From the NCBI GenBank assembly GCA_018238625.1, contig JABCSY010000014.1, forward strand, positions 1-53,812: a stretch of DNA of 53,812 nt, in the 5' to 3' direction. Position numbers and translations under genes: made by a program. Of the stretch, positions 18,701 through 27,126 are shown one piece after another. This DNA comes from Promethearchaeota archaeon (GTDB lineage: Archaea > Asgardarchaeota > Lokiarchaeia > Sigyniarchaeales > SOKP01). Numbering within the stretch: the stretch's first letter is position 1; each line of letters opens with the position of its first letter. The notes under the pieces are model-generated. The model did no database searches and was not told the origin of the DNA. It saw only the letters and a list, made by a program, of their open reading frames with translations.

Positions 18701-19370
18701 TGATTTAAAGGAGTTCAATGATGGTGATTTAAACAGTTCAAGTTATCTAGGCCCCAATTCCTCTGAATTCAAAGAGCTATCTCAAATATATAACTGGAAA
18801 TCGTTGGATATTAAATCTTACTTAACGAGACGTTATTTTAAAATAAATACAAGTATAATAGAATTGTTAAAGAAAGGATTAATTCAACCTTTTATTTCTT
18901 TAAAGAATTTAGATTTAGTGGAAGAGATTACTATCATTTTACCAAATGTAGATAAAAAACATAACGAGTCAATTCTTAAGATTTTTAGCTTTTTTAACGT
19001 TGGTTTCATCTACGAAGTAGAAGGGGCGTATTATATTCACGGATTTGACGAAGTGATAAAGTTTGAGAACGGAATGATGATAAAATTACGCTTGCCAGAT
19101 TGTCAACTTGACGAGTTTGAGAAGCTTTTCGACCTAGTTTTTGAATATTTGGAAATTGACCATTACCTTGTTTTAAACGATTTAGTTGACGGAAGAAACT
19201 TAATTAAATCAACATTTAAAGAGTTGAAATTCTTAGAGACCTACAACCCTTTAATTAATCTTATTTGGAACGCTAAAGACAAGAGATGGCGGAACCATAA
19301 ATTATTTAACGAGAATTTTGAACCGGTTTATCCTGATTTGTTTTATGGAAAAGATAAATACGATTTATAG
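15759..19370 (+). CDS. Very large protein of unknown function, with two possible ferredoxin-like domains
   Basis: I do not recognise this 1203-residue protein. It is rich in Phe, Leu, Ile, Lys and Asn, with no signal peptide, no obvious membrane segment and no nucleotide-binding motif. Two regions have an alternating beta-alpha-beta-beta-alpha-beta look like Lrp/RAM-type ligand domains: about 285-375 (from INCCIKFNPFIKRSELL) and about 1075-1165 (from EEITIILPNVDKKHN). The middle is mainly helical. This domain reading is weak and based on pattern only. The gene has its own promoter with a dyad over the TATA box and is followed by an acyl-CoA synthetase alpha subunit 128 bp downstream. Confidence 0.88.
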   Translation: MAKLNIDFLIETPIKKILEKIDYFFRELLREIESYLNIEVIYPKINVVLKNEESSVSSASDNIFSIGDERSYKNDILTIKILSDFFQYIQFIMLREAYRCFIPLFANQMKIIDIFVNQKVLIDLKKLKSSNEWNLLIRDKLVNYKLISGELDRLENFLKRESTENIDSPFIFFFKYIRKNIQIINEKEQNFYEIFFKEFLLVSSKSLFNDEIIETIRVLDKIFNQVKYYSALLDYQDYFSLFKENGMIDTDLSLNKFTENMQWIKNFSSISPSYRVNWPSLNILSINCCIKFNPFIKRSELLKFINELPFFVLLKESRNSFGFEIDGYFVIPKIYIDDLKRFLEKLEDYGYFLQIKFSILEKTESFVNLNYFREYHDKKTIVNRNHKFYDSKYELDFSIAYGKEVIIPHLSLLDWLIIGRIRYFSQTGFNFERRAGTLKLLKSDIINEIISQKKFITDLKTNLLIIHSSLKLRNNFLDFLKTNESFGFFYIKNMLNDYIFTFNLIKDILTKNPSINSGFKFLEYFKRQGVSNSIENNITFKNSTIKKTIVNQFLPLYFKSKENFEEEINKYTSFFKVISSCYDLKIFNLQSIRMIVEDRSLINTIYKSKEEKLMSSYESYELPDITYQLIEEKLDFYLKSKPPVIKPNLIANIVASKVQVFIVLLKNNEETLENLKKITFISKRMSISSGEILNAVILIPYLSSSEKGTFISLLTNIFKENLISIKRYLWSYLQQAFSRKDFYDLDQKKFFYTKDLFEQVFLNARIILGEVQKPLSEVQNIPHNIFWSKEEDISHLIHSVEARIRGERVDLSVNKLNDLSEFHNKLEENLLNLSEFKESQDKFFFKNYLKSIDFIPSFQKFGMSQYFLYFYPTDINQIDFKLLMNNSFQSISYPAQIDNSNSFLCQYIFPFRNPGISPYLNWLTKSKKIVREYCLFFIKKVYQILHFNYNLSSDGWDLDPNRFKIYFQNILFNPDYKIQIPDLKEFNDGDLNSSSYLGPNSSEFKELSQIYNWKSLDIKSYLTRRYFKINTSIIELLKKGLIQPFISLKNLDLVEEITIILPNVDKKHNESILKIFSFFNVGFIYEVEGAYYIHGFDEVIKFENGMMIKLRLPDCQLDEFEKLFDLVFEYLEIDHYLVLNDLVDGRNLIKSTFKELKFLETYNPLINLIWNAKDKRWRNHKLFNENFEPVYPDLFYGKDKYDL

Positions 19371-19497
19371 TTAATATTCTGTTTTTTTTTCTTATATAAA
19401 AATTGAAATTCATAATAAAACGACAATTTTGTATGTATATGCTTTTAATCTTTGAATTTCAAAAAAAATAAAACAGTTCAAATTTTTTCCTATACAA

Positions 19498-20949
19498 ATG
19501 ACACCCGAAGATTTTAACTTTGATAAGTTCGACACCTTGTTTCACCCGCAACACATTGCGTTTGTAGGGGCGAGCGAAAAATCGAGGTTTGGTGCGATGC
19601 TTTACTTACCCGCCTTTAAAGACTCCAAATGGGCCGCTACCTTTTATCCGGTTAATCCAAAGTACGAAAAAGTGCTTGATTGGAAGTGTTATTCTTCAGT
19701 ACTTGATATTCCTTATCCTGTGGATACTGCATATATCTCAGTGAAAACAAAATTTATTCCTGCTGTTCTAAAAGAGTGCGTACAAAAAGGAATCTCTTGG
19801 GTCGTAATATTTGCTTCCGGATTTTCTGAGACGGGAGACTCATCTGGATTAAAATTAGAGCACGAATTAAAACAAATAATTAAAGGTACGGACACAAGAA
19901 TAATAGGTCCAAATTGTTTAGGTCCGTATAACGCTACTGAAGGAATGGCATTTACATTTAGCGCTAAAAATAACACTCCAGGCTCTATTTCGTTCATGTC
20001 TCAATCTGGAGGACACATGAGCCAATTATTAGATGTAGGTTATAAGCGCGATCTCAGGTATAGGTATGGTATCTCGTTTGGAAACCAATTAGATTTGAAT
20101 TGTGTTGATTTTTTGAAACATTTCCGTATAGATTCGACCACCCACGTAATTTCAGCTTATCTAGAATCGTTTGGTTCAGCAACGGGTTACGATTTCTTTT
20201 TAGAGCTCAAAAAAGCAGCAAAAGTTAAACCCGTTATTATCTGGAAGGGTGGTTATACGAACGATGGCTTTCGAGCGGCATTCTCGCACACGGGCGCCAT
20301 AGTAAGCGATTTAAGATTATGGCGGACAATGGCTAAACAAACTGGGGCTATAATCGTTAAAGACAACGAGGAATTTTGGAACGCAATGAAAACTTTCGAA
20401 TTGTTGTTTCCTAGATATATACCCGCTGGAAGAAATGTAGGAATAATAACTCCTGGTGGAGGTTCTAGCGTAAACACGACAGATTTATTTAGTTCCCATA
20501 ATTTAAAAATTCCAGAACTAACCTTGGAATCGCAAAAGAAAATTAGCGAGATATTACCCTACGAAAATGTAAATATTAAGAACCCAATTGATTTAGGGGC
20601 TTCAGGTTTTGTAGTAGATATATTTTCAAAATGTATAGAAATTGTGATTGAAGATACTAACATCGATATTATTGTGATTCCATTATGGCCGCAGTTTATA
20701 TATAAACACGTATTCAAGCGCATGATAGAAATTCAGAAATCTACTTCGAAACCATTTGTTTTTTGTATGCCTAGTATAGCTGACTCGTCAGAACTGGCGT
20801 CAAGATTTTCAACGGTCAAAAAAGTTTTACACAAGGAGAGAGTTTTATATTTTTTCTCGTTAAGAGACGCCGCGAGTAGCATATCGCGATATTGCGAGTA
20901 TATTGAATTTTTAAAATCGCACAACTACGACATTCCAAATGAAAAGTAG
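19498..20949 (+). CDS. acdA: ADP-forming acyl-CoA (acetyl-CoA) synthetase, alpha subunit
   Basis: This 483-residue protein has the CoA-binding Rossmann domain at its N-terminus (HIAFVGASEKSRFG), the GPNCLGPYN motif (137-145), SFMSQSGGHMSQ (165-176) and the phosphohistidine motif SHTGA with His264. This is the alpha-subunit architecture of NDP-forming acyl-CoA synthetases, which make ATP from acetyl- or acyl-CoA in peptide- and acid-fermenting archaea. No ATP-grasp beta subunit is fused or adjacent, so it must partner with a subunit encoded elsewhere. It fits the protein-degrading lifestyle suggested by the C25-like peptidase. Confidence 0.9.
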   Translation: MTPEDFNFDKFDTLFHPQHIAFVGASEKSRFGAMLYLPAFKDSKWAATFYPVNPKYEKVLDWKCYSSVLDIPYPVDTAYISVKTKFIPAVLKECVQKGISWVVIFASGFSETGDSSGLKLEHELKQIIKGTDTRIIGPNCLGPYNATEGMAFTFSAKNNTPGSISFMSQSGGHMSQLLDVGYKRDLRYRYGISFGNQLDLNCVDFLKHFRIDSTTHVISAYLESFGSATGYDFFLELKKAAKVKPVIIWKGGYTNDGFRAAFSHTGAIVSDLRLWRTMAKQTGAIIVKDNEEFWNAMKTFELLFPRYIPAGRNVGIITPGGGSSVNTTDLFSSHNLKIPELTLESQKKISEILPYENVNIKNPIDLGASGFVVDIFSKCIEIVIEDTNIDIIVIPLWPQFIYKHVFKRMIEIQKSTSKPFVFCMPSIADSSELASRFSTVKKVLHKERVLYFFSLRDAASSISRYCEYIEFLKSHNYDIPNEK

Positions 20950-20970
20950 GAAAGATGCTAAACTTTTTTT

Positions 20971-21252
20971 TTATAATTTCTTTAGGCATTGTTTCATGTA
21001 TTGTTTCATAAAATGCCTTTCAATGGTACAATAATCTAATTTTTGATTATTCGTTAATTCATTATTGTTTAACAAGAATAAATGGACATCTATGATTTTT
21101 CCGTAAAATTTATTCAATTTACTAACAATTTCTTGTTGTTTAAAGTGAATTAGGTCTTTTTTTTCAAAAACTGGCAGATTAGATAAATAGTTTGGTTTCG
21201 TACTATCAAAAGTTTCCACAGAATAATTGATATTAGCTTTTCCTGAACTCAA
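20971..21252 (-). CDS. Small hypothetical protein
   Basis: This 93-residue reading frame starts at TTG and converges with the acyl-CoA synthetase gene (21 bp between stops). Its composition is plausible for a soluble helical protein with a cysteine near the C-terminus (MKQCLKKL). I recognise no family or motif, and the weak start leaves doubt that it is translated. Confidence 0.45.
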   Translation of the reverse strand: MSSGKANINYSVETFDSTKPNYLSNLPVFEKKDLIHFKQQEIVSKLNKFYGKIIDVHLFLLNNNELTNNQKLDYCTIERHFMKQYMKQCLKKL

Positions 21253-21556
21253 TTTTTATCACTTAGAATTTTAAATTTACTTAATTAAACCCCATTGTTT
21301 TTGAAACTGTAGTGCTGTTTTTAATTTTGTCGGTAATCTGCAATAATACCTACTAAATTGTCTATTTTTGAGGGTAATCGAGGTTATAATCTCAATTTTG
21401 TATATACTATTGTTTTTCGTATATTAAATTTAGAGCAAATTATGTGTTAAGGGGTTAATAAGTTGATACTGAAACCTAAAATGTTGGTAAAAGCAATATT
21501 TAAAATAAATTAAACAATAAATTATCTAATTATTATCTTAATTGAGGGAAAAAATA
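21253..21556. other. Intergenic region, no recognised element
   Basis: About 300 bp of AT-rich sequence separates the small hypothetical gene from a membrane protein gene. A TATA-like run near 21418-21428 and the Shine-Dalgarno sequence GAGGG at 21544-21548 belong to the rightward gene. I see no RNA gene or substantial repeat. Confidence 0.4.
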
Positions 21557-22573
21557 ATGGGTTTTATTTCTGGGCTGAAAGGAGTGTTTAAAAAACGTCT
21601 TTACATATTTATTATATTCTCCTTTGTTCTTACTTGGGTATTGATATTAGCTAACTCTTACTTGAAAAACGAGTTGCTTAGAACGGTTATAATTGTTTTC
21701 GGGGGAGGTTTTTTATTTTTTAATGTAATTTTATTTTGCGTATCCTTTTTTAAGAAACTTGATGATTTGAACAAATGGTTTTTCATCTTCAGCTTTATAA
21801 TTGCGATAGTTCTAAATGTATTTCTCTCTGATACGATTTTTAACCCGACATCTAATTTTTACTTGCTAATTCTCCTTAATGCAAATCTGTTTTTCACTTC
21901 TTTCTTTGCCTTTAAATTATGTATGGATTCTGCTACTAAAGTCGATGATTATTTGTATCAAAATAAAAAATCTAGAATAATAATTCGGCTTGTAGAATTT
22001 TGCGTTTTTGGTTTTTTAGTTTGGTGGTTTTTTAGAATCACGATAATCTTTTTCAGTCATACTTCATCTGATTTATTCACTTATGTTATCCGAATTTTAC
22101 AAATAATGTTTTGGGTAAACATAGTTTTAATGATAGTTGTTCTATTTCGATTGATTATAACGAAAAAGTTATCGGCGTTCATTGCTTTATTTTTTCTACT
22201 AACTCTCTTCTACACTTTATATATCCTTTTTGATTTATTGTTTGGAATATTTTTTAGTACTGAATCGGGAAACCTAATTTACATTGTTGCATCGTTTATT
22301 ATTGACATATTATTATTCCTATACATCTTAGGGGTCGTTTATGATAGAGTTGATTATATACAAGCTAAATTAAAAATATTTAAAGTCGATACAATTGCTT
22401 TATTTCTGATAATAATGAAAAGCTATGCTCAGGTTTCAAAAGCCTTCGCAATAACCATTAGTTTAGAGGTACAAATCTTCCAAGCAACGTGGTTATTTAT
22501 AATATTTATGTTTTTTAACCTAATATTCGGGATTCACTCAATTTTCGCTCACAAATACGGAAAAGGCAAGTAA
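21557..22573 (+). CDS. Polytopic membrane protein of unknown function
   Basis: The protein has 338 residues from ATG 21557. A TTG at 21542 would add five residues, but it overlaps the GAGGG Shine-Dalgarno sequence, so I prefer the ATG. About nine hydrophobic helices alternate with short loops, and basic residues flank the first helix. There is no transporter, kinase or receptor signature that I recognise. The pattern of evenly spaced helices and few polar residues resembles sensor-type 7-9 TM input domains, but no output domain is attached. It converges with another small membrane protein. Confidence 0.8.
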   Translation: MGFISGLKGVFKKRLYIFIIFSFVLTWVLILANSYLKNELLRTVIIVFGGGFLFFNVILFCVSFFKKLDDLNKWFFIFSFIIAIVLNVFLSDTIFNPTSNFYLLILLNANLFFTSFFAFKLCMDSATKVDDYLYQNKKSRIIIRLVEFCVFGFLVWWFFRITIIFFSHTSSDLFTYVIRILQIMFWVNIVLMIVVLFRLIITKKLSAFIALFFLLTLFYTLYILFDLLFGIFFSTESGNLIYIVASFIIDILLFLYILGVVYDRVDYIQAKLKIFKVDTIALFLIIMKSYAQVSKAFAITISLEVQIFQATWLFIIFMFFNLIFGIHSIFAHKYGKGK

Positions 22574-22666
22574 AAGAATATATTAATAATTTAACAAATT
22601 TTTTTGTAAAATCTTTAAATAAAAATACGAACTTTAGTTTTTAGTATTTTAAATTAAAAAGAAAAG

Positions 22667-23185
22667 TTAATACATCTCTTCTTTTGTAAATAGCAAACTG
22701 AAGCAACCGTAGAATACGCCGTTTACTGCTCCGCTCATCAAAAAGGAGATTAATACTAAGCTTGGATCAGCTAAAGGGATACTATAATATGATAAGGTTG
22801 CTGGACTTATGAAGGCTAATATTCCCAAAACTGCAGCACTTATCATAGCTACAATCATCCATCCGCCAAAACTACCCCCTTTATTCTCTCCCACTCGTCC
22901 TGCGATTAATGATGCGACAAAGGGAGAAACAATGAATCCAATATATTGAATTAGCATAGAATCAATCATTCCCGAGGAAACTTGAGTAAATATTGAACCA
23001 AAAACCGACCCTGGCATACTAACTAGAGGTCCGAAAAAAATCAGCAATATAATTAATGGATTGTTGCTAATATCGCTAAAAAGAAGGTTTAAATTACCAC
23101 TAATGGTCTCAGCTATTATTACAAACAGAAAATTTAGACCGATTAACGCAAGCAGACTAAAACCTAGAGCTTTTCCCAATCCCAT
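22667..23185 (-). CDS. Small membrane protein of unknown function
   Basis: This 172-residue protein has four or five transmembrane helices rich in Gly, Ser and Ala, with a GRVGENKGGSFGGW loop near the middle. Glycine-rich helices suggest tight packing or oligomerisation. I recognise no family. It is transcribed alone on the minus strand and converges with the larger membrane protein gene. Confidence 0.75.
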   Translation of the reverse strand: MGLGKALGFSLLALIGLNFLFVIIAETISGNLNLLFSDISNNPLIILLIFFGPLVSMPGSVFGSIFTQVSSGMIDSMLIQYIGFIVSPFVASLIAGRVGENKGGSFGGWMIVAMISAAVLGILAFISPATLSYYSIPLADPSLVLISFLMSGAVNGVFYGCFSLLFTKEEMY

Positions 23186-23391
23186 ATTTGTCAGACTCTT
23201 ATTTTCAAATTATATATAATTAATTTACTTCTCTTATGTATAATAGCTATTGTAATAGCTATTTAAATTTATTTAACTTAAACCATAAAAGTCATAATAT
23301 AGTAAACATAAAAAATAATCGTGATAAAAGCTTTCAATCATTAAATGTCAATAAATTTCAATATCAAATTAATTCTTATAAAGATAAGGTT

Positions 23392-24438
23392 ATGAGAGAG
23401 AATCAAAATAAATTTCCAATTGGTAAGCTAAAACACAAGTTTCTCTTAAAGATGTTAAAGAATTTTGTTTCTGACACTCATTCAAAAGACGATAGAGTCA
23501 TTATGGGATCTAATATTGGAGAGGATGCTGCTGTTATTGATATGGGCGATAATTACTTAGTTGCAAAGACCGACCCAATTACTTTTGCAACATCGGCTAT
23601 AGGATACTATGCCGTAAATGTCAATGTAAACGATATTGTGTGCACTGGAGCTACTCCTAAGTGGTTTCAATCTACAATTTTACTACCTCAGAAAATTACT
23701 GATGAAGATTTAATTGAAAACATTTTCAAAAACATTCATGATACTTGCAAATCTTTAGGGATATCTGTAATAGGTGGTCATACTGAGATTACTTCAGATC
23801 TTACCAGACCAATTATTGTTGGCTCTCTCCTTGGCGAAGTTGAGAAGGATAAATTGGTTTTGACATCTGGAGCAAAAGCAGGAGACTCAATAATACTAAC
23901 CAAGGGGATTTTTATCGAAGGCACATCTATTATAGCACGAGAAAAAGAGAACATATTAAAGGATAAAGGATACAGCGTCGAATTTATTGAAAAATGTAAA
24001 GATTACTTATATAATCCTGGCATCAGCGTCTTCAAAGAAGCTTTGTTATCTAACGATAATTTTAATATTAATTCTATGCACGACCCTACTGAGGGGGGGT
24101 TATTTTGTGGCATCGCGGAAATGGCAATTGCCTCGAATTTAGGGGTATTGATAGAAAAAACCAAAATAAAAGTTTTACCTGAGCCAACTGAGCTAAGTAA
24201 AGTTTTTAATTTAAATCCATATAGCACGATTTCTTCCGGTTCTCTTTTAATTTCAATTAAAGAAGAATTTACTGTAGATTTAATTGACTTATTGGCGAAA
24301 AATGGCGTCAATTCTGAAGTGATTGGTAATTTCACTTCGGAAAAAGAAAAGTATATTGTAATAGATGATAATAACAAAAAGACGCCAATGTCTTACACAG
24401 AAACAGACGAAATCACAAAATTGTTTAATTTAGATTAA
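23392..24438 (+). CDS. AIR synthase-related protein (HypE/ThiL/SelD superfamily)
   Basis: The frame opens at ATG 23236, but the first 52 residues are Asn/Lys/Tyr-rich low complexity. Conserved sequence begins at ATG 23392 (MRENQNKFPIGKLKHK), giving 348 residues. Superfamily motifs are visible: GEDAAVID (ATP/Mg binding), AKTDPITF, VNVNDIVCTGATPKW, and the C-terminal SMHDPTEGG. The order matches HypE-like AIR synthase proteins. HypE itself needs a C-terminal PRIC-type cysteine, which is absent here (it ends TKLFNLD), so hydrogenase cyanide-ligand synthesis is unlikely. An ATP-dependent enzyme of unknown substrate is the safe call. Confidence 0.85.
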   Translation: MRENQNKFPIGKLKHKFLLKMLKNFVSDTHSKDDRVIMGSNIGEDAAVIDMGDNYLVAKTDPITFATSAIGYYAVNVNVNDIVCTGATPKWFQSTILLPQKITDEDLIENIFKNIHDTCKSLGISVIGGHTEITSDLTRPIIVGSLLGEVEKDKLVLTSGAKAGDSIILTKGIFIEGTSIIAREKENILKDKGYSVEFIEKCKDYLYNPGISVFKEALLSNDNFNINSMHDPTEGGLFCGIAEMAIASNLGVLIEKTKIKVLPEPTELSKVFNLNPYSTISSGSLLISIKEEFTVDLIDLLAKNGVNSEVIGNFTSEKEKYIVIDDNNKKTPMSYTETDEITKLFNLD

Positions 24439-24633
24439 AAATTATTTTAATAATAAAGTCGCTATTATTCAATTAGCTAAGATTTTTAACATTGAATTTA
24501 CATTATATTTTTATATTTAAGGGTTGTTAACTAAATACATTCGATTATATTATTAAATTAATATTTGATTTAAAGTGGTTAAAGAATTACGAATAAAGAA
24601 TTAAGCACCATTCTGAAATCCATAGGAGAAAAA

Positions 24634-26508
24634 GTGAAAGGGAAAGAATTAACTATTAAGATGAACTCCCATGTCTTTTTTGATATTTTAAAAAGCAAAG
24701 GAGCTTTATTTAGTGATTTTAAAGAAGGGATTAGGAAAGAATGGGAACAGTTCAAATTAAAAAATCAAAAAAGAATAGTTCAAAAAACTTATAGTGCATT
24801 TTTTTTTCAATATTTTCACAAATACTTAGAATTTTATTTACAAAACTTCTGCGGATTTGACACAAAATCCGGACTAAAATTAATTGCAAAGGAGAAGATT
24901 TCTGACGACCACTTATTTTTAGAGTATTCTTATTACTTATCCCCAGAAGAGATGGATTATTTTAACGAATTTGCTGAATGTTTTAAAGACACTTCAGACG
25001 GGATTACCTCCCCGTTTGGATATTTATATTTAGTGGTCGCAATATTAGGAGTAATACTAAGAAAGCTAACTCAAGAAAAATTTTATATTGTTTTAGACGC
25101 AGCTGTTATAAAAAACGGCGATAATAACAATACTATAAATTTTTTGATTGTAATTAAAAATAGCAAAGATGAACTTTTTAATAATTATTATTCAATGTAT
25201 CTTTACTACTTTCTGAAATACTTTGAAAACGTTCCAGAAGCATATTCAGACAAACTATTAGAAGGTAGGGATCGGGTATATCAAATTGCTTTAGAGGAAT
25301 ACTCTTTTGCTAAAGAGAGGCTCGTTGATTTATTATATTATTTCTATAAGAAGTGTAATTTGCTTCAAAATTTTTCGCCTTTATTGGATTTCCTAAATTT
25401 CGTCAATTCAAGAGTAGAAGACTCAATTTTTCCTAAACTAGATATAATAAAAAAAGAGTTCCTACAGAATTTTGACTACACAAATGAGAAAAAGAACTCT
25501 TTAATTAGGCTTTTCGATTACATAGACAAGAAATCGACGTTATATGCGACATTTCAAGCTAATAATTTACCAACTCAAAAGAGTCAGTTTAATTTATTTC
25601 TATTGTATATGAAATATTACTTTGGAAGTGGATCTTTAGAAGCTTTGGAAGTAAGCGATTTATTATTTTTACCAGGAGAGTTTAGGAACAGATTAAATAA
25701 ACTTAATAAGACATTGGATGACCCAATTAATGCTAAAAATATCAAGGAGATCCAAGATTTCATGGACATTTTTTCAGTATTAACAAATGTAGAACATCCA
25801 AATGTATTTTTTGAAAAAATATTTAATAAAAATATTTCACAGATTAATTACGACTTTTTAAGAACATTTTTGCGCAGCTTGAATATAAGTATTACTCGTT
25901 TAATCGCTCGAGAAAACAAGACTTTATCTGAAGACCCAAATAACGAGCTTTTAAATTTTAAAATAGTTGTTGATCACATATGCCGGATGCTCTATACCCT
26001 CATCGATAAAATTTTTATTAGAAAAATTCCTGGTCAAGCGTCTAAAAATTTTATAGACCCGAGAAGCAGATATGTGGGAAGAAACATTGCTTTGAGAGTA
26101 TTAGAATTATTTATTTTTAGCGATCTGAACGTATCAGATGATGTTTGGCCAGACTACATTATTAGCATGAATAAGGATGCTCTATTAAAGGATTTAGAAG
26201 ATAAAGTAGTCATCCCCAAAAAGTTCTTTTATAAGTATGAAGACATAGTTAGATTTGTTGTCACATATAACTTTCAATCATCAAAGGATCAACTCATTTT
26301 CGAAGAGTGGTTAATCAACGAGATTATTATTCCATTAAACAAATTCATTTTAGCAATTCGTAGTTCAATAAAAGATATTACAAATAAAACTGAGATTTAC
26401 GAAAAACTAAAAGAATTTTTTGTTAAAGGTAAAAAAGACGATGAAATCATTCAAGATATTGAATTTGTGTGCCAGCAACTCGCAATGTTTTGGGAAAAAT
26501 CCAAGTAA
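24634..26508 (+). CDS. Large helical protein of unknown function
   Basis: I do not recognise this 624-residue protein. It is mostly alpha-helical, rich in Phe, Leu, Lys and Asn, with no signal peptide, membrane helix or nucleotide-binding motif. The start is GTG with a GGAGA element 5-9 nt upstream; coding-like sequence continues a little upstream in frame (KELSTILKSIGEK), so the N-terminus may be longer. Composition resembles the 1203-residue protein at 15759, but I could not find a convincing shared segment by eye. The neighbour on the other strand is mobB. Confidence 0.85.
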   Translation: MKGKELTIKMNSHVFFDILKSKGALFSDFKEGIRKEWEQFKLKNQKRIVQKTYSAFFFQYFHKYLEFYLQNFCGFDTKSGLKLIAKEKISDDHLFLEYSYYLSPEEMDYFNEFAECFKDTSDGITSPFGYLYLVVAILGVILRKLTQEKFYIVLDAAVIKNGDNNNTINFLIVIKNSKDELFNNYYSMYLYYFLKYFENVPEAYSDKLLEGRDRVYQIALEEYSFAKERLVDLLYYFYKKCNLLQNFSPLLDFLNFVNSRVEDSIFPKLDIIKKEFLQNFDYTNEKKNSLIRLFDYIDKKSTLYATFQANNLPTQKSQFNLFLLYMKYYFGSGSLEALEVSDLLFLPGEFRNRLNKLNKTLDDPINAKNIKEIQDFMDIFSVLTNVEHPNVFFEKIFNKNISQINYDFLRTFLRSLNISITRLIARENKTLSEDPNNELLNFKIVVDHICRMLYTLIDKIFIRKIPGQASKNFIDPRSRYVGRNIALRVLELFIFSDLNVSDDVWPDYIISMNKDALLKDLEDKVVIPKKFFYKYEDIVRFVVTYNFQSSKDQLIFEEWLINEIIIPLNKFILAIRSSIKDITNKTEIYEKLKEFFVKGKKDDEIIQDIEFVCQQLAMFWEKSK

Positions 26509-26530
26509 AAAGTTATAACCTTAAATTTAA

Positions 26531-27034
26531 CTATTTGATTTCAAAAATTTTTAAAAAGGTTTTGAAGTTTTCTTCTGCGTCAACAATAGGCAACTTAATT
26601 TCACTTTTTTGATTAAGCTTACTTGTTGCAATTAGACCAGAGATTGCTTTAACATTTTCGTTTAACTGGGGCTTTACATCGCTTAATTCTTTTACGCATA
26701 AAATCGTAGGAAAAGACAGATCTCTGAATCCTTCTGTAAATAATATGTCTACTTTAAATGGACCTTTTATAACCCATCTTATTAGCTCTTCAATATTGAT
26801 TTTCTTTTTAAAAAATATCGCGTTTTCGTTAAGTTTGTTTTTTATTATAGATAATATCGCTCCAGCTTCAGTAAATATATACGAATCTTTTCCTTCTTCG
26901 TCGATTTGATGCTGATGAATATTTTTTATTACCACAACTTCAAAATTTAACTCGGTCTTTAATTTCCTTATCGCCTTTTGTATGAAATACGTTTTTCCAC
27001 TTCCAGAATACCCAATAACGCTAATAATTATCAT
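26531..27034 (-). CDS. mobB: Molybdopterin-guanine dinucleotide biosynthesis protein MobB
   Basis: This 167-residue P-loop protein has the opening VIGYSGSGKT (Walker A 8-15), VVVIKNIHQHQIDEEGKDSY with the histidine-rich segment typical of MobB, and ILFTEGFRDLSFPTILCV. MobB binds GTP and helps attach the nucleotide to molybdenum/tungsten pterin. Tungsten/molybdenum enzymes (formate dehydrogenases, aldehyde:ferredoxin oxidoreductases) are usual in archaea that use the Wood-Ljungdahl pathway or ferment peptides; none is in this window. The gene is convergent with the 624-residue protein gene. Confidence 0.92.
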   Translation of the reverse strand: MIIISVIGYSGSGKTYFIQKAIRKLKTELNFEVVVIKNIHQHQIDEEGKDSYIFTEAGAILSIIKNKLNENAIFFKKKINIEELIRWVIKGPFKVDILFTEGFRDLSFPTILCVKELSDVKPQLNENVKAISGLIATSKLNQKSEIKLPIVDAEENFKTFLKIFEIK

Positions 27035-27126
27035 TTGGAATCACAGATTCTTAAATATATAAAAATGCTCAAGATTTAATATAATTAAATTATGATAATG
27101 TTAAAAGAATTAAGTTTTATGCAATT

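Noticed and set aside
20971..26508. Possible defence island made of unknown and membrane proteins
   Set aside because: No nuclease, helicase, methyltransferase, reverse transcriptase or toxin-antitoxin signature is found in these genes, and no mobility genes flank them.
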